Shown here: piece after piece, positions 35,468 to 45,800 of the stretch | How the letters are laid out: the number at the start of each line of letters is the position of its first letter | How positions within the stretch are numbered: the stretch's first letter is position 1 | Source of the DNA: Chryseobacterium aquifrigidense | GTDB taxonomy: Bacteria; Bacteroidota; Bacteroidia; Flavobacteriales; Weeksellaceae | Length of the DNA: 64,000 bases | Direction: 5' to 3' | Assembly: GCF_006716485.1 (NCBI RefSeq) | Contig: NZ_VFPD01000001.1 | Span: 1,487,096-1,551,095, forward strand | Translations under genes and position numbers: made by a program | The notes under the pieces: generated by a model | The model's database searches: none | What the model saw: only the letters and a program-made list of their open reading frames with translations | Told to the model about the DNA's origin: nothing

Positions 35468-36994
35468 TTATTTAATCACTTTATATTTCGGAACCAAAGT
35501 CTTCATTACGCTCCAGGCAATCAGGTAAGCCACTGCACATACTGAGAAAATGATCATATAGCCTTTATCGATTCCATCTGAAATAATAGCTCCGGATTTT
35601 TCCAGATCATGAACAAAATTTTCAGGCAGACGCTCATGGATATATTGGGGATATTTTTCCAGTAAAGGTATTCCGTCCACAGTAGTCCATGCTTTATGAG
35701 CATGATCAAACAGGACTCCTGAAGATTTATTGATTAAAAATGATCCGATTCCTCCTGCCATTCCTCCGATTCCCGTAATGGTTGCGATTGCTTTTTTAGG
35801 AAACATATCACCTACCGTAGAGAATATATTGGCAGACCATGCCTGGTGTGCTGCTCCTGCAATTCCGATAATCAGTACCGGAATCCAATATGAAACAGAA
35901 CCCAAAGGCTGGGCTAGCAGAGCCAGCAATGGGAAAAATGCGAAGATCAGCATCGCCTTCATCCTTCCTGTATAAGCATCTATTCCTTTTTTCTCCACAA
36001 AATATTTAGGAAGCCATCCTCCGATAATCGACAATAAAGTGATCATATAAAGAACAAATAAAGGAAATGCACTCTGTGTAGAATCCATTTTGTAAACGGA
36101 GCTTAAATAAGCCGGCGTCCAGAACAGGAAAAACCACCAGATTCCATCTGTCATAAACTTTCCAAAGGCAAAAGCCCAGGTTTGTCTGTGACTGAAACAT
36201 TCCCTGAAAGAAAATTTCTTTTCCGGCAGCGACGCATCTTCTGCTGGAAAATCATCCTGATCCTGCTGAATATAGATAAGCTCATGCTCATTAACCTTGT
36301 GATGTTCGTGTGGCTTTTTGTAATAGAATACCCAGAGGCCCATCCAGACAAAACCTAATGCTCCAATAATGATAAATGCCCATTCCCAGCCCATCGATTT
36401 TGCGATAAAAGGAATGGTAACCGGTGCAGCTAATGCTCCAACCGTTGCTCCAGCATTAAAGATACTGGTTGCTAACGCTCTGTCTTTCTTTGGGAAATAC
36501 TCTGCAGTAGTTTTTATCGCAGCAGGAAAATTCCCTGCTTCCCCAACAGCCAGAACGAAACGGGCAAAAATAAACAGTGTGACACTGGTACTGATGATAG
36601 CTCCAACATTATCTACTCTTCCGATAATCTCTTTGGATTCTTCAAAACCTACCCACCAGCTTCCGGTCAGAGCTCCTGAAGTAGCAATTCCGCAGAAAGC
36701 ATGGAGTACAGCTCCTATTGACCATATTCCGATCGCCCAGAGAAATCCTTTTTTGGTATCCATCCAGTCTACAAACTTTCCGGCAAAAAGCATACTTATT
36801 GCGTAGAAAATAGAAAATAATGCAGTGATATTTCCGTAATCATTATTGTTCCAGTGAAATTCCGGAGCGATGAAATCTTTCCAGGTGAGAGACAGCACCT
36901 GCCGATCCATATAATTGATGGTCGTTGCAATAAAAAGTAGCACGCAGATCGTCCATCTGAAGTTACTTGGTTTCGGAGATATTTCTTTTTTCAT
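35468..36994 (-). CDS. MFS hexuronate transporter (ExuT-like, ACS family)
   Basis: The 508-residue inner-membrane protein has about twelve helices. Family signatures are TINYMDRQVLSLTWKDFIAP at the start, ARFVLAVGEAGNFPAAIKTT (the conserved ACS-family motif), and AAHQAWSANIFSTVGDMFPK in the second half. It has a soluble insertion (VDWMDTK, HEHHKVNEHELIYIQQDQDD). ExuT-type carriers import galacturonate or glucuronate with protons. Its gene starts a second group after a 221-base gap from eda, with a possible LacI site just before the start codon. An aldonate substrate cannot be excluded. Confidence 0.88.
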   Translation of the reverse strand: MKKEISPKPSNFRWTICVLLFIATTINYMDRQVLSLTWKDFIAPEFHWNNNDYGNITALFSIFYAISMLFAGKFVDWMDTKKGFLWAIGIWSIGAVLHAFCGIATSGALTGSWWVGFEESKEIIGRVDNVGAIISTSVTLFIFARFVLAVGEAGNFPAAIKTTAEYFPKKDRALATSIFNAGATVGALAAPVTIPFIAKSMGWEWAFIIIGALGFVWMGLWVFYYKKPHEHHKVNEHELIYIQQDQDDFPAEDASLPEKKFSFRECFSHRQTWAFAFGKFMTDGIWWFFLFWTPAYLSSVYKMDSTQSAFPLFVLYMITLLSIIGGWLPKYFVEKKGIDAYTGRMKAMLIFAFFPLLALLAQPLGSVSYWIPVLIIGIAGAAHQAWSANIFSTVGDMFPKKAIATITGIGGMAGGIGSFLINKSSGVLFDHAHKAWTTVDGIPLLEKYPQYIHERLPENFVHDLEKSGAIISDGIDKGYMIIFSVCAVAYLIAWSVMKTLVPKYKVIK

Positions 36995-37008
36995 ATCAAT
37001 CGTTAATA
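36995..37008. promoter_or_regulatory. Weak LacI-like site before the transporter gene
   Basis: ATCAATCGTTAATA shares the AATCG core with the palindromes before kduI, susC and GH43, but its right half is degenerate. It directly precedes the ATG of the minus-strand transporter gene. Confidence 0.25.
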
Positions 37009-37215
37009 GTATTGATTTTTATTGATTTTAACAACAGAACAAGACAAAAACTATCCTTTCCATGCTATTTCAGCACAGAATCTATTAATTTTTTAAACCA
37101 TTGTTATTTAATTAAAGAATTGAAAACAATTAAGTTGAGTTTCAATGATTACCTCATCAAAGTCTTTACTCAATTTTTAATTTTTTTACCGGCTTAAAAC
37201 AAAATGTAAGGATCG

Positions 37216-37884
37216 TTATCTTAATTCATTAATAACCTGAATCGAATAGGCTACTGCTTCTGTAATCTTTTCATAATCATATTCTCCTTCCTCATTTTTT
37301 AGAAACAGCTGGGAACCCAATCCTACACAATAGGCTCCTGCAGAAATCCATTCGGTAATATTTTCTTTTGCAGGCATTACTCCGCCTGTAGGCATGATGT
37401 TTGACCATGGCATCGGGCCTTTTACCGTCTTGATAAATTCAGGGCCTCCTACCTGTGTTGCCGGGAATATTTTCACAATTTCAGCGCCTAATTCTTCGGC
37501 ATAAGAAATTTCAGAAACTGAACCACAGCCAGGCATCCATGCAATTTTTCTTCGATTGCAAATTTTAGCGACTTCCGGGTTTAAAGAAGGTGCCACAATA
37601 AAGTTGGCTCCATTCTGAATGTATAAAGAAGCTGTTGCGGGATCAATGACAGAGCCTATTCCCAATATCATTTCAGGAATTTCTACGGCTGCATATTTTA
37701 CCAGATTGGCAAAAACCTCGTGGGCAAAATCTCCCCTGTTGGTAAACTCAAAAACGCGGGCACCACCATCAAAACAAGCTTTTATAATTTTTTTGCAAAC
37801 TTCAGCATCTGCATGATAAAATACAGGAACAATACCGGTTTGCTTAGCTTTTAAGGCTACTTCTATACGATTAAATCTTGCCAT
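37216..37884 (-). CDS. eda: KDPG/KHG aldolase
   Basis: The 222-residue class I aldolase splits 2-keto-3-deoxy-6-phosphogluconate into pyruvate and glyceraldehyde 3-phosphate. Visible residues are GIVPVFYHADAE, the Glu-Phe-Thr-Asn-Arg segment (FEFTNRGDF) corresponding to the catalytic Glu/Arg, and the Schiff-base Lys in AEIVKIFPA, followed by GPMPWSNIMPTGGV. The length is typical. It begins two bases after the stop of kdgK, indicating translational coupling in the kduI-kduD-uxaC-kdgK-eda operon. Confidence 0.94.
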   Translation of the reverse strand: MARFNRIEVALKAKQTGIVPVFYHADAEVCKKIIKACFDGGARVFEFTNRGDFAHEVFANLVKYAAVEIPEMILGIGSVIDPATASLYIQNGANFIVAPSLNPEVAKICNRRKIAWMPGCGSVSEISYAEELGAEIVKIFPATQVGGPEFIKTVKGPMPWSNIMPTGGVMPAKENITEWISAGAYCVGLGSQLFLKNEEGEYDYEKITEAVAYSIQVINELR

Positions 37885-37886
37885 AA

Positions 37887-38891
37887 TTATCTTTTTATTC
37901 TTCCTCCTGAATTTCCATTCATCACTTCCAGGATGTCTTCTACACTTGAATAGCTAATATCTCCCGGAATAGTATGTTTGATCGCACAGGCTGCGTTTGC
38001 AAAATTCAATGCTTTTTCATCATCAAAATTCTTTAAACCATAGATTAATCCTGCGGCAAAAGCATCTCCCGTCCCGATTCTGTCAACGACAGGATTGATT
38101 TCCAGAAGATCTGTTTCAAAGTAGTTTTCGTTTACCCACGCTCTTCCCTGTGTCTGCTGGGAACTTGCGGTAACCCCTATTCTTATTTTATCAAAAATCT
38201 TATGAACGGAAGGAATCTGTTGTTTTAATTCTTTACAGGCTTCAATAAAACCTTCTTTATCTGAAGAAAACCGGGTTCCGAGAATCTCATTAATTTCATT
38301 CACTCCTCCGATAAATATGGTGGAATAAGAAACCAGTTCTTTAAGCACTTCACTTCCATTTTTACCATATTTCCAAAGGTTTGAACGGTAAGCAGGATCG
38401 GCAGTAACTTCAATCCCAATGTGCTGAGCGGTTTTCAACCCTTCTTTTAAGGCTTCATAGGCTGATTCCGAAATACCGGGACTGATTCCTGTCCAGTGGA
38501 AGTATTCGCATCCTTCAAGCACTTTTTTCCAGTCTATTTTTTCCGTCCGGATGTTCGCAAAAGAACCGTTCAGCCTGTTATAAGCAATTCTGCTGGCACG
38601 AACTGATGATCCTACTTCAAGAAAATACAACCCCAGAGGATGTTCATTCTTGTCGATAAAGGTGGTATCAATGCCAAAACCCTGAATGAAAGAAACCGCA
38701 GATTCTCCGACAAAATCATCGGATACACAGCTGACATGCTGTACTTCGCAGCCCATTGTTGCCAATGAAGCAGCGACATTCAGCTCTGTTCCTCCAAAAA
38801 AGAACTCCATTTCATGACTTTGTTTCATGGTTCTGTTTCCGGGTGGAGAAAGCCTCATAATGACTTCACCAAATGTGACTATTTTGCTCAT
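37887..38891 (-). CDS. kdgK: 2-Keto-3-deoxygluconate kinase (PfkB family)
   Basis: From ATG 38891 the protein is 334 residues (an upstream in-frame TTG at 38900 is less likely). It belongs to the ribokinase/PfkB family: FGEVIMRLSPPG, the FFGGTELNVAASLATMG substrate segment, and the anion-hole/catalytic-base motif VDRIGTGDAFAAGLIYGL. In this setting it phosphorylates KDG to KDPG. It is placed between uxaC and eda with gaps of 9 and 2 bases, which fixes the substrate better than the sequence alone. Confidence 0.93.
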   Translation of the reverse strand: MSKIVTFGEVIMRLSPPGNRTMKQSHEMEFFFGGTELNVAASLATMGCEVQHVSCVSDDFVGESAVSFIQGFGIDTTFIDKNEHPLGLYFLEVGSSVRASRIAYNRLNGSFANIRTEKIDWKKVLEGCEYFHWTGISPGISESAYEALKEGLKTAQHIGIEVTADPAYRSNLWKYGKNGSEVLKELVSYSTIFIGGVNEINEILGTRFSSDKEGFIEACKELKQQIPSVHKIFDKIRIGVTASSQQTQGRAWVNENYFETDLLEINPVVDRIGTGDAFAAGLIYGLKNFDDEKALNFANAACAIKHTIPGDISYSSVEDILEVMNGNSGGRIKR

Positions 38892-38900
38892 TGTATTCAA

Positions 38901-40298
38901 TTAAAAATCAAAATAGTTTTTCGCGTTATGATAACAGATATCTGAAATGGTTTTCCCAATCAGCTCAATATCATCCGGCAGTTCACCATTCTTCATTTCT
39001 TCTCCGAAAAGATTACACAATACCCTTCTGAAATACTCATGCCTTGGATAAGAAAGAAAACTCCTGGAATCTGTCAGCATTCCTACGAAGCAGCTGATTA
39101 ATCCCATATTGGAAAGGGCATTCATCTGTTTGATCATCCCATCTTTTTGATCCAGAAACCACCATCCGGAACCGAACTGTACTTTTCCTTTGATGCTTCC
39201 ATCATTGAAATTTCCGATCATCGTAGCGAAAATCTCATTATCAGCAGGATTCAGATTATATAAAATGGTTTTTGTCAGCTGATCCTTTCCATCTAAAGTA
39301 TTTAAGAATTTAGATAACGTTTCTGCCTGAACAAAATCTCCGATGGAATCCCAACCTGTATCCGGTCCAAGAATTCTATGCATTCTTTCATTGTTATTTC
39401 TCAAAGCTCCCAGGTGGAACTGCTGTACCCATCCGTATTTATGATAAGCCTCACCAAGGAATAATAAAATTGCTGTTTTAAATTGATTAACCTGCTTTTC
39501 AGCAATCACTTTTCCTGCCAGTTTATCATTAAAAATAGCATTCACTTCCGCTTCTGAAGCTTCTTCAAAAGAAATATTGTTTAAGCCGTGGTCACACAAT
39601 CTGCAGCCATTTTCATGAAAATATTCAATTCTTTTAAGCAAAGCATCACATAAAGTCTGGTAGGAATTAATCTCAATACCTGCAGATACTCCCAGCTTTA
39701 CCATATAATCTGCAAAATTGTGATTTTCAATTAAAATTGCTTTATCTGGACGAAATGCCGTGCTTACTTTGATGCTAAAATCGCTTTTCGCAAGGTCCTG
39801 ATGGTAATTTAAAATATCTGTTGGATCTTCTGTAGTACATAAAGATTCTACATTCATCATTTTCAACAAACCTCTGGTTGATTTTTCCGGTGTCTGAAGC
39901 TGAGCGGTGATATTCTCATAGATCTCCGACGCGTTATTTTCACTTAATAATTCATCAATTCCGAAATATCTCTTTAATTCCAGATGAGTCCAGTGATATA
40001 ATGGATTCCTCAATGTATAAGGAACCGTTTTTGCCCATGCTTCAAATTTCTCTTTATCTGTGGAATCTCCAGTGATGAATTTTTCATTCACACCCATGGT
40101 ACGCATGGCTCTCCATTTGTAATGATCACCGGCAATCCATACTTTAGAGATATTTTCAAAAACAGTGTCTTCTGCAATATCTTTAGGGATCAGATGATTA
40201 TGATAATCAATGATAGGTTGTTTTTCCGCAAACCTGAAGTAAAGTTCTTCAGCGTATTTATTTTGTAATAAAAATTGATCTGTTATAAAAGGTTTCAT
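38901..40298 (-). CDS. uxaC: Glucuronate/galacturonate isomerase
   Basis: The 465-residue UxaC converts D-galacturonate to D-tagaturonate (and glucuronate to fructuronate). Typical features are PIIDYHNHLIPKDIAED with the metal-binding His pair near the N-terminus, WKWRAMRTMGV-like segment KWRAMRTMGVNEKFITGD, and the late motifs GSGWWFLDQKDGMIKQMNAL and CFVGMLTDSRSFLSYPRHEY. The length equals E. coli UxaC (about 470). It lies within the kduI-eda operon, 17 bases from kduD. Confidence 0.95.
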   Translation of the reverse strand: MKPFITDQFLLQNKYAEELYFRFAEKQPIIDYHNHLIPKDIAEDTVFENISKVWIAGDHYKWRAMRTMGVNEKFITGDSTDKEKFEAWAKTVPYTLRNPLYHWTHLELKRYFGIDELLSENNASEIYENITAQLQTPEKSTRGLLKMMNVESLCTTEDPTDILNYHQDLAKSDFSIKVSTAFRPDKAILIENHNFADYMVKLGVSAGIEINSYQTLCDALLKRIEYFHENGCRLCDHGLNNISFEEASEAEVNAIFNDKLAGKVIAEKQVNQFKTAILLFLGEAYHKYGWVQQFHLGALRNNNERMHRILGPDTGWDSIGDFVQAETLSKFLNTLDGKDQLTKTILYNLNPADNEIFATMIGNFNDGSIKGKVQFGSGWWFLDQKDGMIKQMNALSNMGLISCFVGMLTDSRSFLSYPRHEYFRRVLCNLFGEEMKNGELPDDIELIGKTISDICYHNAKNYFDF

Positions 40299-40315
40299 TC
40301 TAGTCTAATCTGTAG

Positions 40316-41098
40316 TTATTCATTAGCAGGTTTTCCTATGGTGGCGAGAATTCCACCATCAACGTAAATAATCTGCCCGTTGATGAATCTGCTTGCATCA
40401 GAAGCCAGGAAAATAGCTGTTCCTGCCAGATCTTCCGGATTTCCCCATCTTCCTTCCGGAGTTCTGCTGATGATAAAATCATTGAATGGATTTCCATCCA
40501 CACGGATGGGTTCTGTCTGAGAAGTTGCAAAATATCCGGGTCCGATTCCGTTCACCTGGATATTATGTTTTGCCCACTCTGTTGCCAGGTTTTTAGTAAG
40601 CATTTTAAGACCTCCTTTTGCAGAAGCATATGCCACTACATTATCACGTCCCAGCTCACTCATCATTGAGCAGATATTGATAATTTTTCCGGATTTTCTT
40701 TTAATCATATATTTGCCGATTAATTTCGACATTATAAAAGGTCCGGTAAGATCCACATCAATTACTTTTCTAAAGTCTTCCACTTCCATATCAATAGCCG
40801 GGATACGCTTGATGATTCCCGCATTGTTGACAAGGATGTCTATTTTTCCATGGGTAGCTTCCATCAAAGCTACTTTCTGAGCTGCTTCCAGTTCATCAGT
40901 TACATCAAAAATATAGCCGGTTGCTTTATACCCTTTTTCGTGGTAATAATTCAAAGCTTCCTCTAATTTTGATGGCGTTGTGCTGGTAATTGCCAGTTCA
41001 GCACCAGCAGCAGCAAGGCCTTCTGCCATTGCCATTCCTAATCCGTGAGTGCCGCCTGTTACAACAGCTACTTTGCCGGATAAATCAAATAAATTCAT
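40316..41098 (-). CDS. kduD: 2-Dehydro-3-deoxy-D-gluconate 5-dehydrogenase (SDR)
   Basis: The 260-residue short-chain dehydrogenase has the nucleotide motif VVTGGTHGLGMAMAEGLAAA, NNAGI, and the catalytic Ser-Tyr-Lys set (ICSMMSELGRDNVVAYASAK, with YASAKGG). KduD reduces 2,5-diketo-3-deoxygluconate (DK-II) to KDG in the unsaturated uronate branch. The assignment over other SDRs rests on its position eight bases after kduI and on the DPGYFATSQTEPIR-like segment GPGYFATSQTEPIR. Confidence 0.92.
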   Translation of the reverse strand: MNLFDLSGKVAVVTGGTHGLGMAMAEGLAAAGAELAITSTTPSKLEEALNYYHEKGYKATGYIFDVTDELEAAQKVALMEATHGKIDILVNNAGIIKRIPAIDMEVEDFRKVIDVDLTGPFIMSKLIGKYMIKRKSGKIINICSMMSELGRDNVVAYASAKGGLKMLTKNLATEWAKHNIQVNGIGPGYFATSQTEPIRVDGNPFNDFIISRTPEGRWGNPEDLAGTAIFLASDASRFINGQIIYVDGGILATIGKPANE

Positions 41099-41106
41099 TA
41101 GAAAAA

Positions 41107-41943
41107 TTACTTTAGTTCGTTTGTTTTGATACCGTCCATATCACCGTAGTCCATATTTTCTCCTGCCATACCCCAGATAAAAGTATAATGAGTTGTTCCT
41201 ACTCCTGAATGAATAGACCATTCCGGAGACAGTACAGCTTGTCTGTTGATCATAAACAAATGACGGGTTTCATGAGGCTGTCCCATAAAATGACTTACCG
41301 TCTGCCCTTCTTCGAGATCAAAATAAAAATATGCTTCCATTCTTCTGGAATGGGTATGGGCAGGCATTGTATTCCATACACTTCCAGGGTGTAGTTCCGT
41401 CATTCCCATCTGAAGCTGGCATGTTTCAACTACAGAATTCACAATCAGTTTATTGATCGTACGTTTGTTGGCGTACTTTTCTTCACCCAATTCCACAATT
41501 TCCGCTTCATTTTTCGTGATTTTCTTGGTGGGATATGAATGATGTGCCGGCGCTGAATTGATGTAAAAATAGGTTTGCTCTTCACCATCTTTTTCAAAAA
41601 AGACTTCTTTAGCTCCTTTTCCTACGTATAAAGCTTCTTTATTACCAAGGTTATATACCGTTCCATCTACCGTTACTTTTCCGGCACCACCTACGTTGAT
41701 GATTCCCAGCTCTCTTCTGTCAAGAAAATTTTCAGCTTTCAGATCATCCGTAGATTCCAGCTTCAAAGCTTTGGAAGAAGGCATTATCCCTCCTACAATA
41801 AGTCTGTCATACATAGAATAGACTAATTTTATCTTATCCTCATTGAATAAATCATTGATCAGAAACTCCCTCCTAAGATCTTCTGTGGTATAATTTTTAA
41901 CATCTTCCGGATGATGGGCGTAACGAAATTCTGACTGTATCAT
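41107..41943 (-). CDS. kduI: 5-Dehydro-4-deoxy-D-glucuronate isomerase
   Basis: From ATG 41943 the protein is 278 residues, the E. coli KduI length. A longer frame to 42012 would run through a LacI-like operator and is not used. The cupin-type isomerase converts DK-I to DK-II. Visible features: FRYAHHPEDVKNYTTEDLRR at the start, RRELGIINVGGAGKVTVDG, and the metal ligands in MPAHTHSRRMEAYFYF, with AHTH and the following Glu. It is the first gene of the uronate operon. Confidence 0.95.
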   Translation of the reverse strand: MIQSEFRYAHHPEDVKNYTTEDLRREFLINDLFNEDKIKLVYSMYDRLIVGGIMPSSKALKLESTDDLKAENFLDRRELGIINVGGAGKVTVDGTVYNLGNKEALYVGKGAKEVFFEKDGEEQTYFYINSAPAHHSYPTKKITKNEAEIVELGEEKYANKRTINKLIVNSVVETCQLQMGMTELHPGSVWNTMPAHTHSRRMEAYFYFDLEEGQTVSHFMGQPHETRHLFMINRQAVLSPEWSIHSGVGTTHYTFIWGMAGENMDYGDMDGIKTNELK

Positions 41944-41997
41944 ACTCCTATTTTTACTTTTCTTTTTTTGTGGTTTTCTCAAACCAGTTAAATTAAA

Positions 41998-42011
41998 TGT
42001 AATCGATTGCA
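41998..42011. promoter_or_regulatory. LacI-type operator upstream of kduI
   Basis: TGTAATCGATTGCA is a near-perfect palindrome centred on CG, 55 bases before the kduI ATG. It shares AATCGATT with sites before susC and GH43. Confidence 0.6.
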
Positions 42012-42682
42012 TAAAATTACACTAAAATTGGCAGAAATACTTGTGGGATAAATATAGAATTATTCTTCAATTAGTTAACAAAAAATTAATTTAAATTTAA
42101 AAACATCTGATTTTCAGATATATAAAATTAAAAATTACACTTATTTTTATTGAAATAAAAACTTTTTATTCAATAAAAATTAACCAAAAACAGAACACAG
42201 AACCTTCAAAAATATAAAATCATGCCAAAATAAAACGATATTTACAAGGTGTGAAATTGATAAAAATTAAACGCTTTTACAAAACATACTATATACATTA
42301 CGATATATTATTAAAAACAATAAAATACTGATACAAAATCCCGCGAAAAAAGATGATAAAAATCAGAAAATATTACAAAATTTTATTCCAAGATAATAAT
42401 TCAGGGATTTTGGGATGCAAAAAACATATGAATTTTAAGTTATTTTTAAGTTTTCTAAATATTAAGCATTAAAAAAATGAAAAATTCTCACCTAATTACA
42501 CAACATTCAGAGAAAACCAATATTAACCTTATTTACAATATGTTACATAATAAAAAATCTCTCTAGTTGGATAGGATATTTTTATTTAAACCATCAAATT
42601 AATAAAAAAATAACATTTTTTTCTTTGCATATTGAAAAATAATATTAGTTTAGGAGCCAGAATAATGTTTTATAAAAAACTA

Positions 42683-42696
42683 CGCAATCGATTGCA
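42683..42696. promoter_or_regulatory. LacI-type operator upstream of susC
   Basis: CGCAATCGATTGCA contains the perfect 12-bp palindrome GCAATCGATTGC, 126 bases before the susC ATG. Confidence 0.65.
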
Positions 42697-42821
42697 CTAA
42701 AGCGTAAGAAAATATTAAAAAGCTTCATGACCACTAAAGTCCGCAGAATAATACTTAACAGTCCAAAACAAGAACGATTGAAAAAACTTTCAACCAAGAA
42801 TTAAAACTATAAGGATACAAA

Positions 42822-45800
42822 ATGGATAAAAGAGTACAATCAATAAAGTGGTTATATTTAACTGTTTTTCTGCTTCCTGTCCTTGCAATGGCTCAAGAAA
42901 AAGAAACAAAAAAAGATAAAGAAACCAAACTGGATGATGTGGTTTTAGTGGGATATACAAAGGTTTCTAAAAAAGATGTTACCAACGCTGTTTCTTCGGT
43001 GAAAGGCGAAGCGCTTAAAGATATGCCGTCTACCAATGCTGCTGAAGCTATCCAGGGAAGACTGGCCGGAGTGCAGGTTTCCCTGAGTGAGGGATCTCCC
43101 GGAGCTGATGTGGATATTGTCATCCGCGGCGGAAACTCCATCACTCAAAGTAATGCCCCGCTCTATATTGTAGATGGTGTGCAGATGGATAATGCCCTGA
43201 CGATCTTATCGCCAAAGGAAATAGAATCAATTGAGGTCTTAAAAGATGCTTCATCAACCTCTATATTCGGTTCAAGAGGAGCCAACGGTGTCGTTCTGAT
43301 CACGACAAAAGGAGGCCGTAAAAAGGGGAAAACAACAATCAATTATAATGGTTTTGTAGGAGTAAGAAGTATTCAGAATAAGCTTAATGTTCTGGATCCT
43401 TATGAGTATGTACTCTATCAGTATGAACAATATTATAAGAATGGAGACCTAAAAGATATTGAAACTTTTAATACCCGCTACGGAACATTTGATCAGCTGG
43501 ATAAATATAAATCTGTCAAGAATGTAAACTGGCAGGATAAACTTTTTGGAAGAGAAGCCTTCAACTTTACTCATAATGTATCTCTATCCGGAGGAAATGA
43601 AAATTCGGCATTCTCTTTAACTCTGAATAATGTAGAAGAGGACGGGATTATGATTGGTTCCGGATTTAAAAGAAATATGGCCAACTTCAGATATGATTAT
43701 GATATTTCAAAAAAACTGACCATTGGTCTTAATGCCCGTTACAGCCGCCAAATGATTTATGGTGCTGGAACTTCTGCTTCCGGTTCGCAAACGACCAACA
43801 GATTGAGAAATGCTATAAGATATCAGCCTTTTGAAGGAGGTTCTACGGTAGATGTTGATGAATTTGATCCGTTATTCGCAGATCAGACCAATCTTGTCAA
43901 TCCAATTCTATTGGCCAATGATGAAGTAAAAGAAAGCGGAAGAAATGATTTATTGCTTAATGCAACGCTTGATTATAAAATCAGTAAAGACTTCACTTTC
44001 CGAAGTGTAATCGGATATGTACAGAGAGATCAGATTGTCAACCAGTTCTCCGGTCCGGTAACCAACCTTGCAAGACAGAATAATGATCAGCCTGTAGTAT
44101 TTTTAAGCAACGCTCAAACCAGAAGAATTACCAATACCAATACCCTGAATTATAGAAGAACCTTTGGAAATCATAAGCTGGATTTGCTAGCAGGTCAGGA
44201 AACGGTAAGAACAGACGGAGAATCAACATCTATTAATATCAAATGGTTCCCGAAATCCTCTTCAGCACAGGAAGCATTTGCCAATTCGCAGCTGGCTTCT
44301 CCTCCGTCAGGAATGATTCAGGATGCTCCTAAAACCGCAAGAGAAGTAGACCGCCTGGCTTCTTTCTTTGGAAGAGTAAATTACATCTATAATAATAAAT
44401 ATATCGCAACGGTATCCATGAGAGCTGACGGCTCAAGTGTTTTCAAACCAGGCCCTAACCAGTGGGGATATTTCCCAGCGGCATCTTTAGCATGGAAGAT
44501 CAAAGAAGAAAATTTCTTAAAACAGAGCAATTTTGTCAATGAACTGAAGCTTCGTTTAGGATACGGAAAATCGGGAAATAACAGAATCGGAGCCTTTTTA
44601 TATGATACCTTCTTCACCTCTTCTTCAGATTATGGATATGCTTTTGGGACCAGTGTTACACCTGGTGCTACAACGGGAAATATCATGGCAAACCCTAACG
44701 TGAAATGGGAAACTGCAACCTCTTATAATGCGGGGATAGACTTTGGTTTATTCAAGGGAAGACTTTATGGTACCCTTGATGTCTATAAGACTCATACGAA
44801 GGACCTTTTATTACTGGCTAAAATACCACAGACCTCAGGATATGAATTTCAATATCAAAATTCAGGAAGCAGTGAAAATAAGGGGATCGAATTATCAATG
44901 GGAAGTACCATCATCAGTAAAGAAAATTTTTCATGGAAGATTGATGCCAATATCTCATCCAACAGAAATACGATCAAAAGCTTAGGAAATAATGCCTCCG
45001 CAAGTTCCAATTCTTACTACTACCCTTCCGGATGGCAGAATAACCTGTTTGACTTCCTGGTACAGGTAGGCAAACCGGTAGGAACTTATTGGGGATATGT
45101 AACGGCCGGTAGATATGAAGTGAGTGATTTTAATTATGACTCAGCCACTCAGATTTATACGTTAAAAACAGGAATTCCAAATTCTGCTGCAGTAGCCAAC
45201 GGTGCCAAAGCTATACAGCCGGGAGATCTTAAACTTCAGGATCTTAATGGCGACGGTGTCATTGACAGCAAAGACATGACTGATCTTGGAAGCGCACAGC
45301 CTAAATTCTACGGTGGTTTTACCCAGACCTTCCGATATAAGAACTGGGATATGAGCCTTCTTTTCAATTTTTCCATTGGAAACAAAGTGTATAATGCCAA
45401 CAAAGTAGAATATACAACCCAATACCTGTACAAGGATAATAATATGCTGGCAGAAGTAGCAGACCGATGGAGATGGTTTGACAATGCAGGAAATAAGGTA
45501 ACAGACCCAACGGCTCTTGCTGCCCTTAACGCCAATACAACTATGTGGACTCCGCCTGCAGGGGCTTACTTCCTGCATTCGTATGCCATTGAAGACGGTT
45601 CTTTCTTAAGACTGAATAACCTTACCATAGGATATAGTCTGCCAAAAGGATCTCTGGAAGCCATCGGAGTGAAAAACCTGAGACTGTATGCTACCGTGAA
45701 TAATTTATTTACAATTACCGGCTATTCAGGATTTGATCCGGAAGCCAATACAAGAAGAAATCCATTAACTCCGGGAGTTGATTATTCAGCTTATCCAAGA

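Larger units (their letters stand above)
41944..42821. other. Divergent regulatory region between kduI and susC
   Basis: This A+T-rich gap of 878 bases has no gene. It contains two LacI-type palindromes (41998-42011 and 42683-42696), one near each flanking gene. A TTCTTTG sequence near 42621 is the closest thing to a -7 box for susC; none is convincing for kduI. Confidence 0.5.

Noticed and set aside
41944..42012. Longer N-terminus for KduI
   Set aside because: It would run through a LacI-type operator, and ATG 41943 gives the standard 278-residue length.
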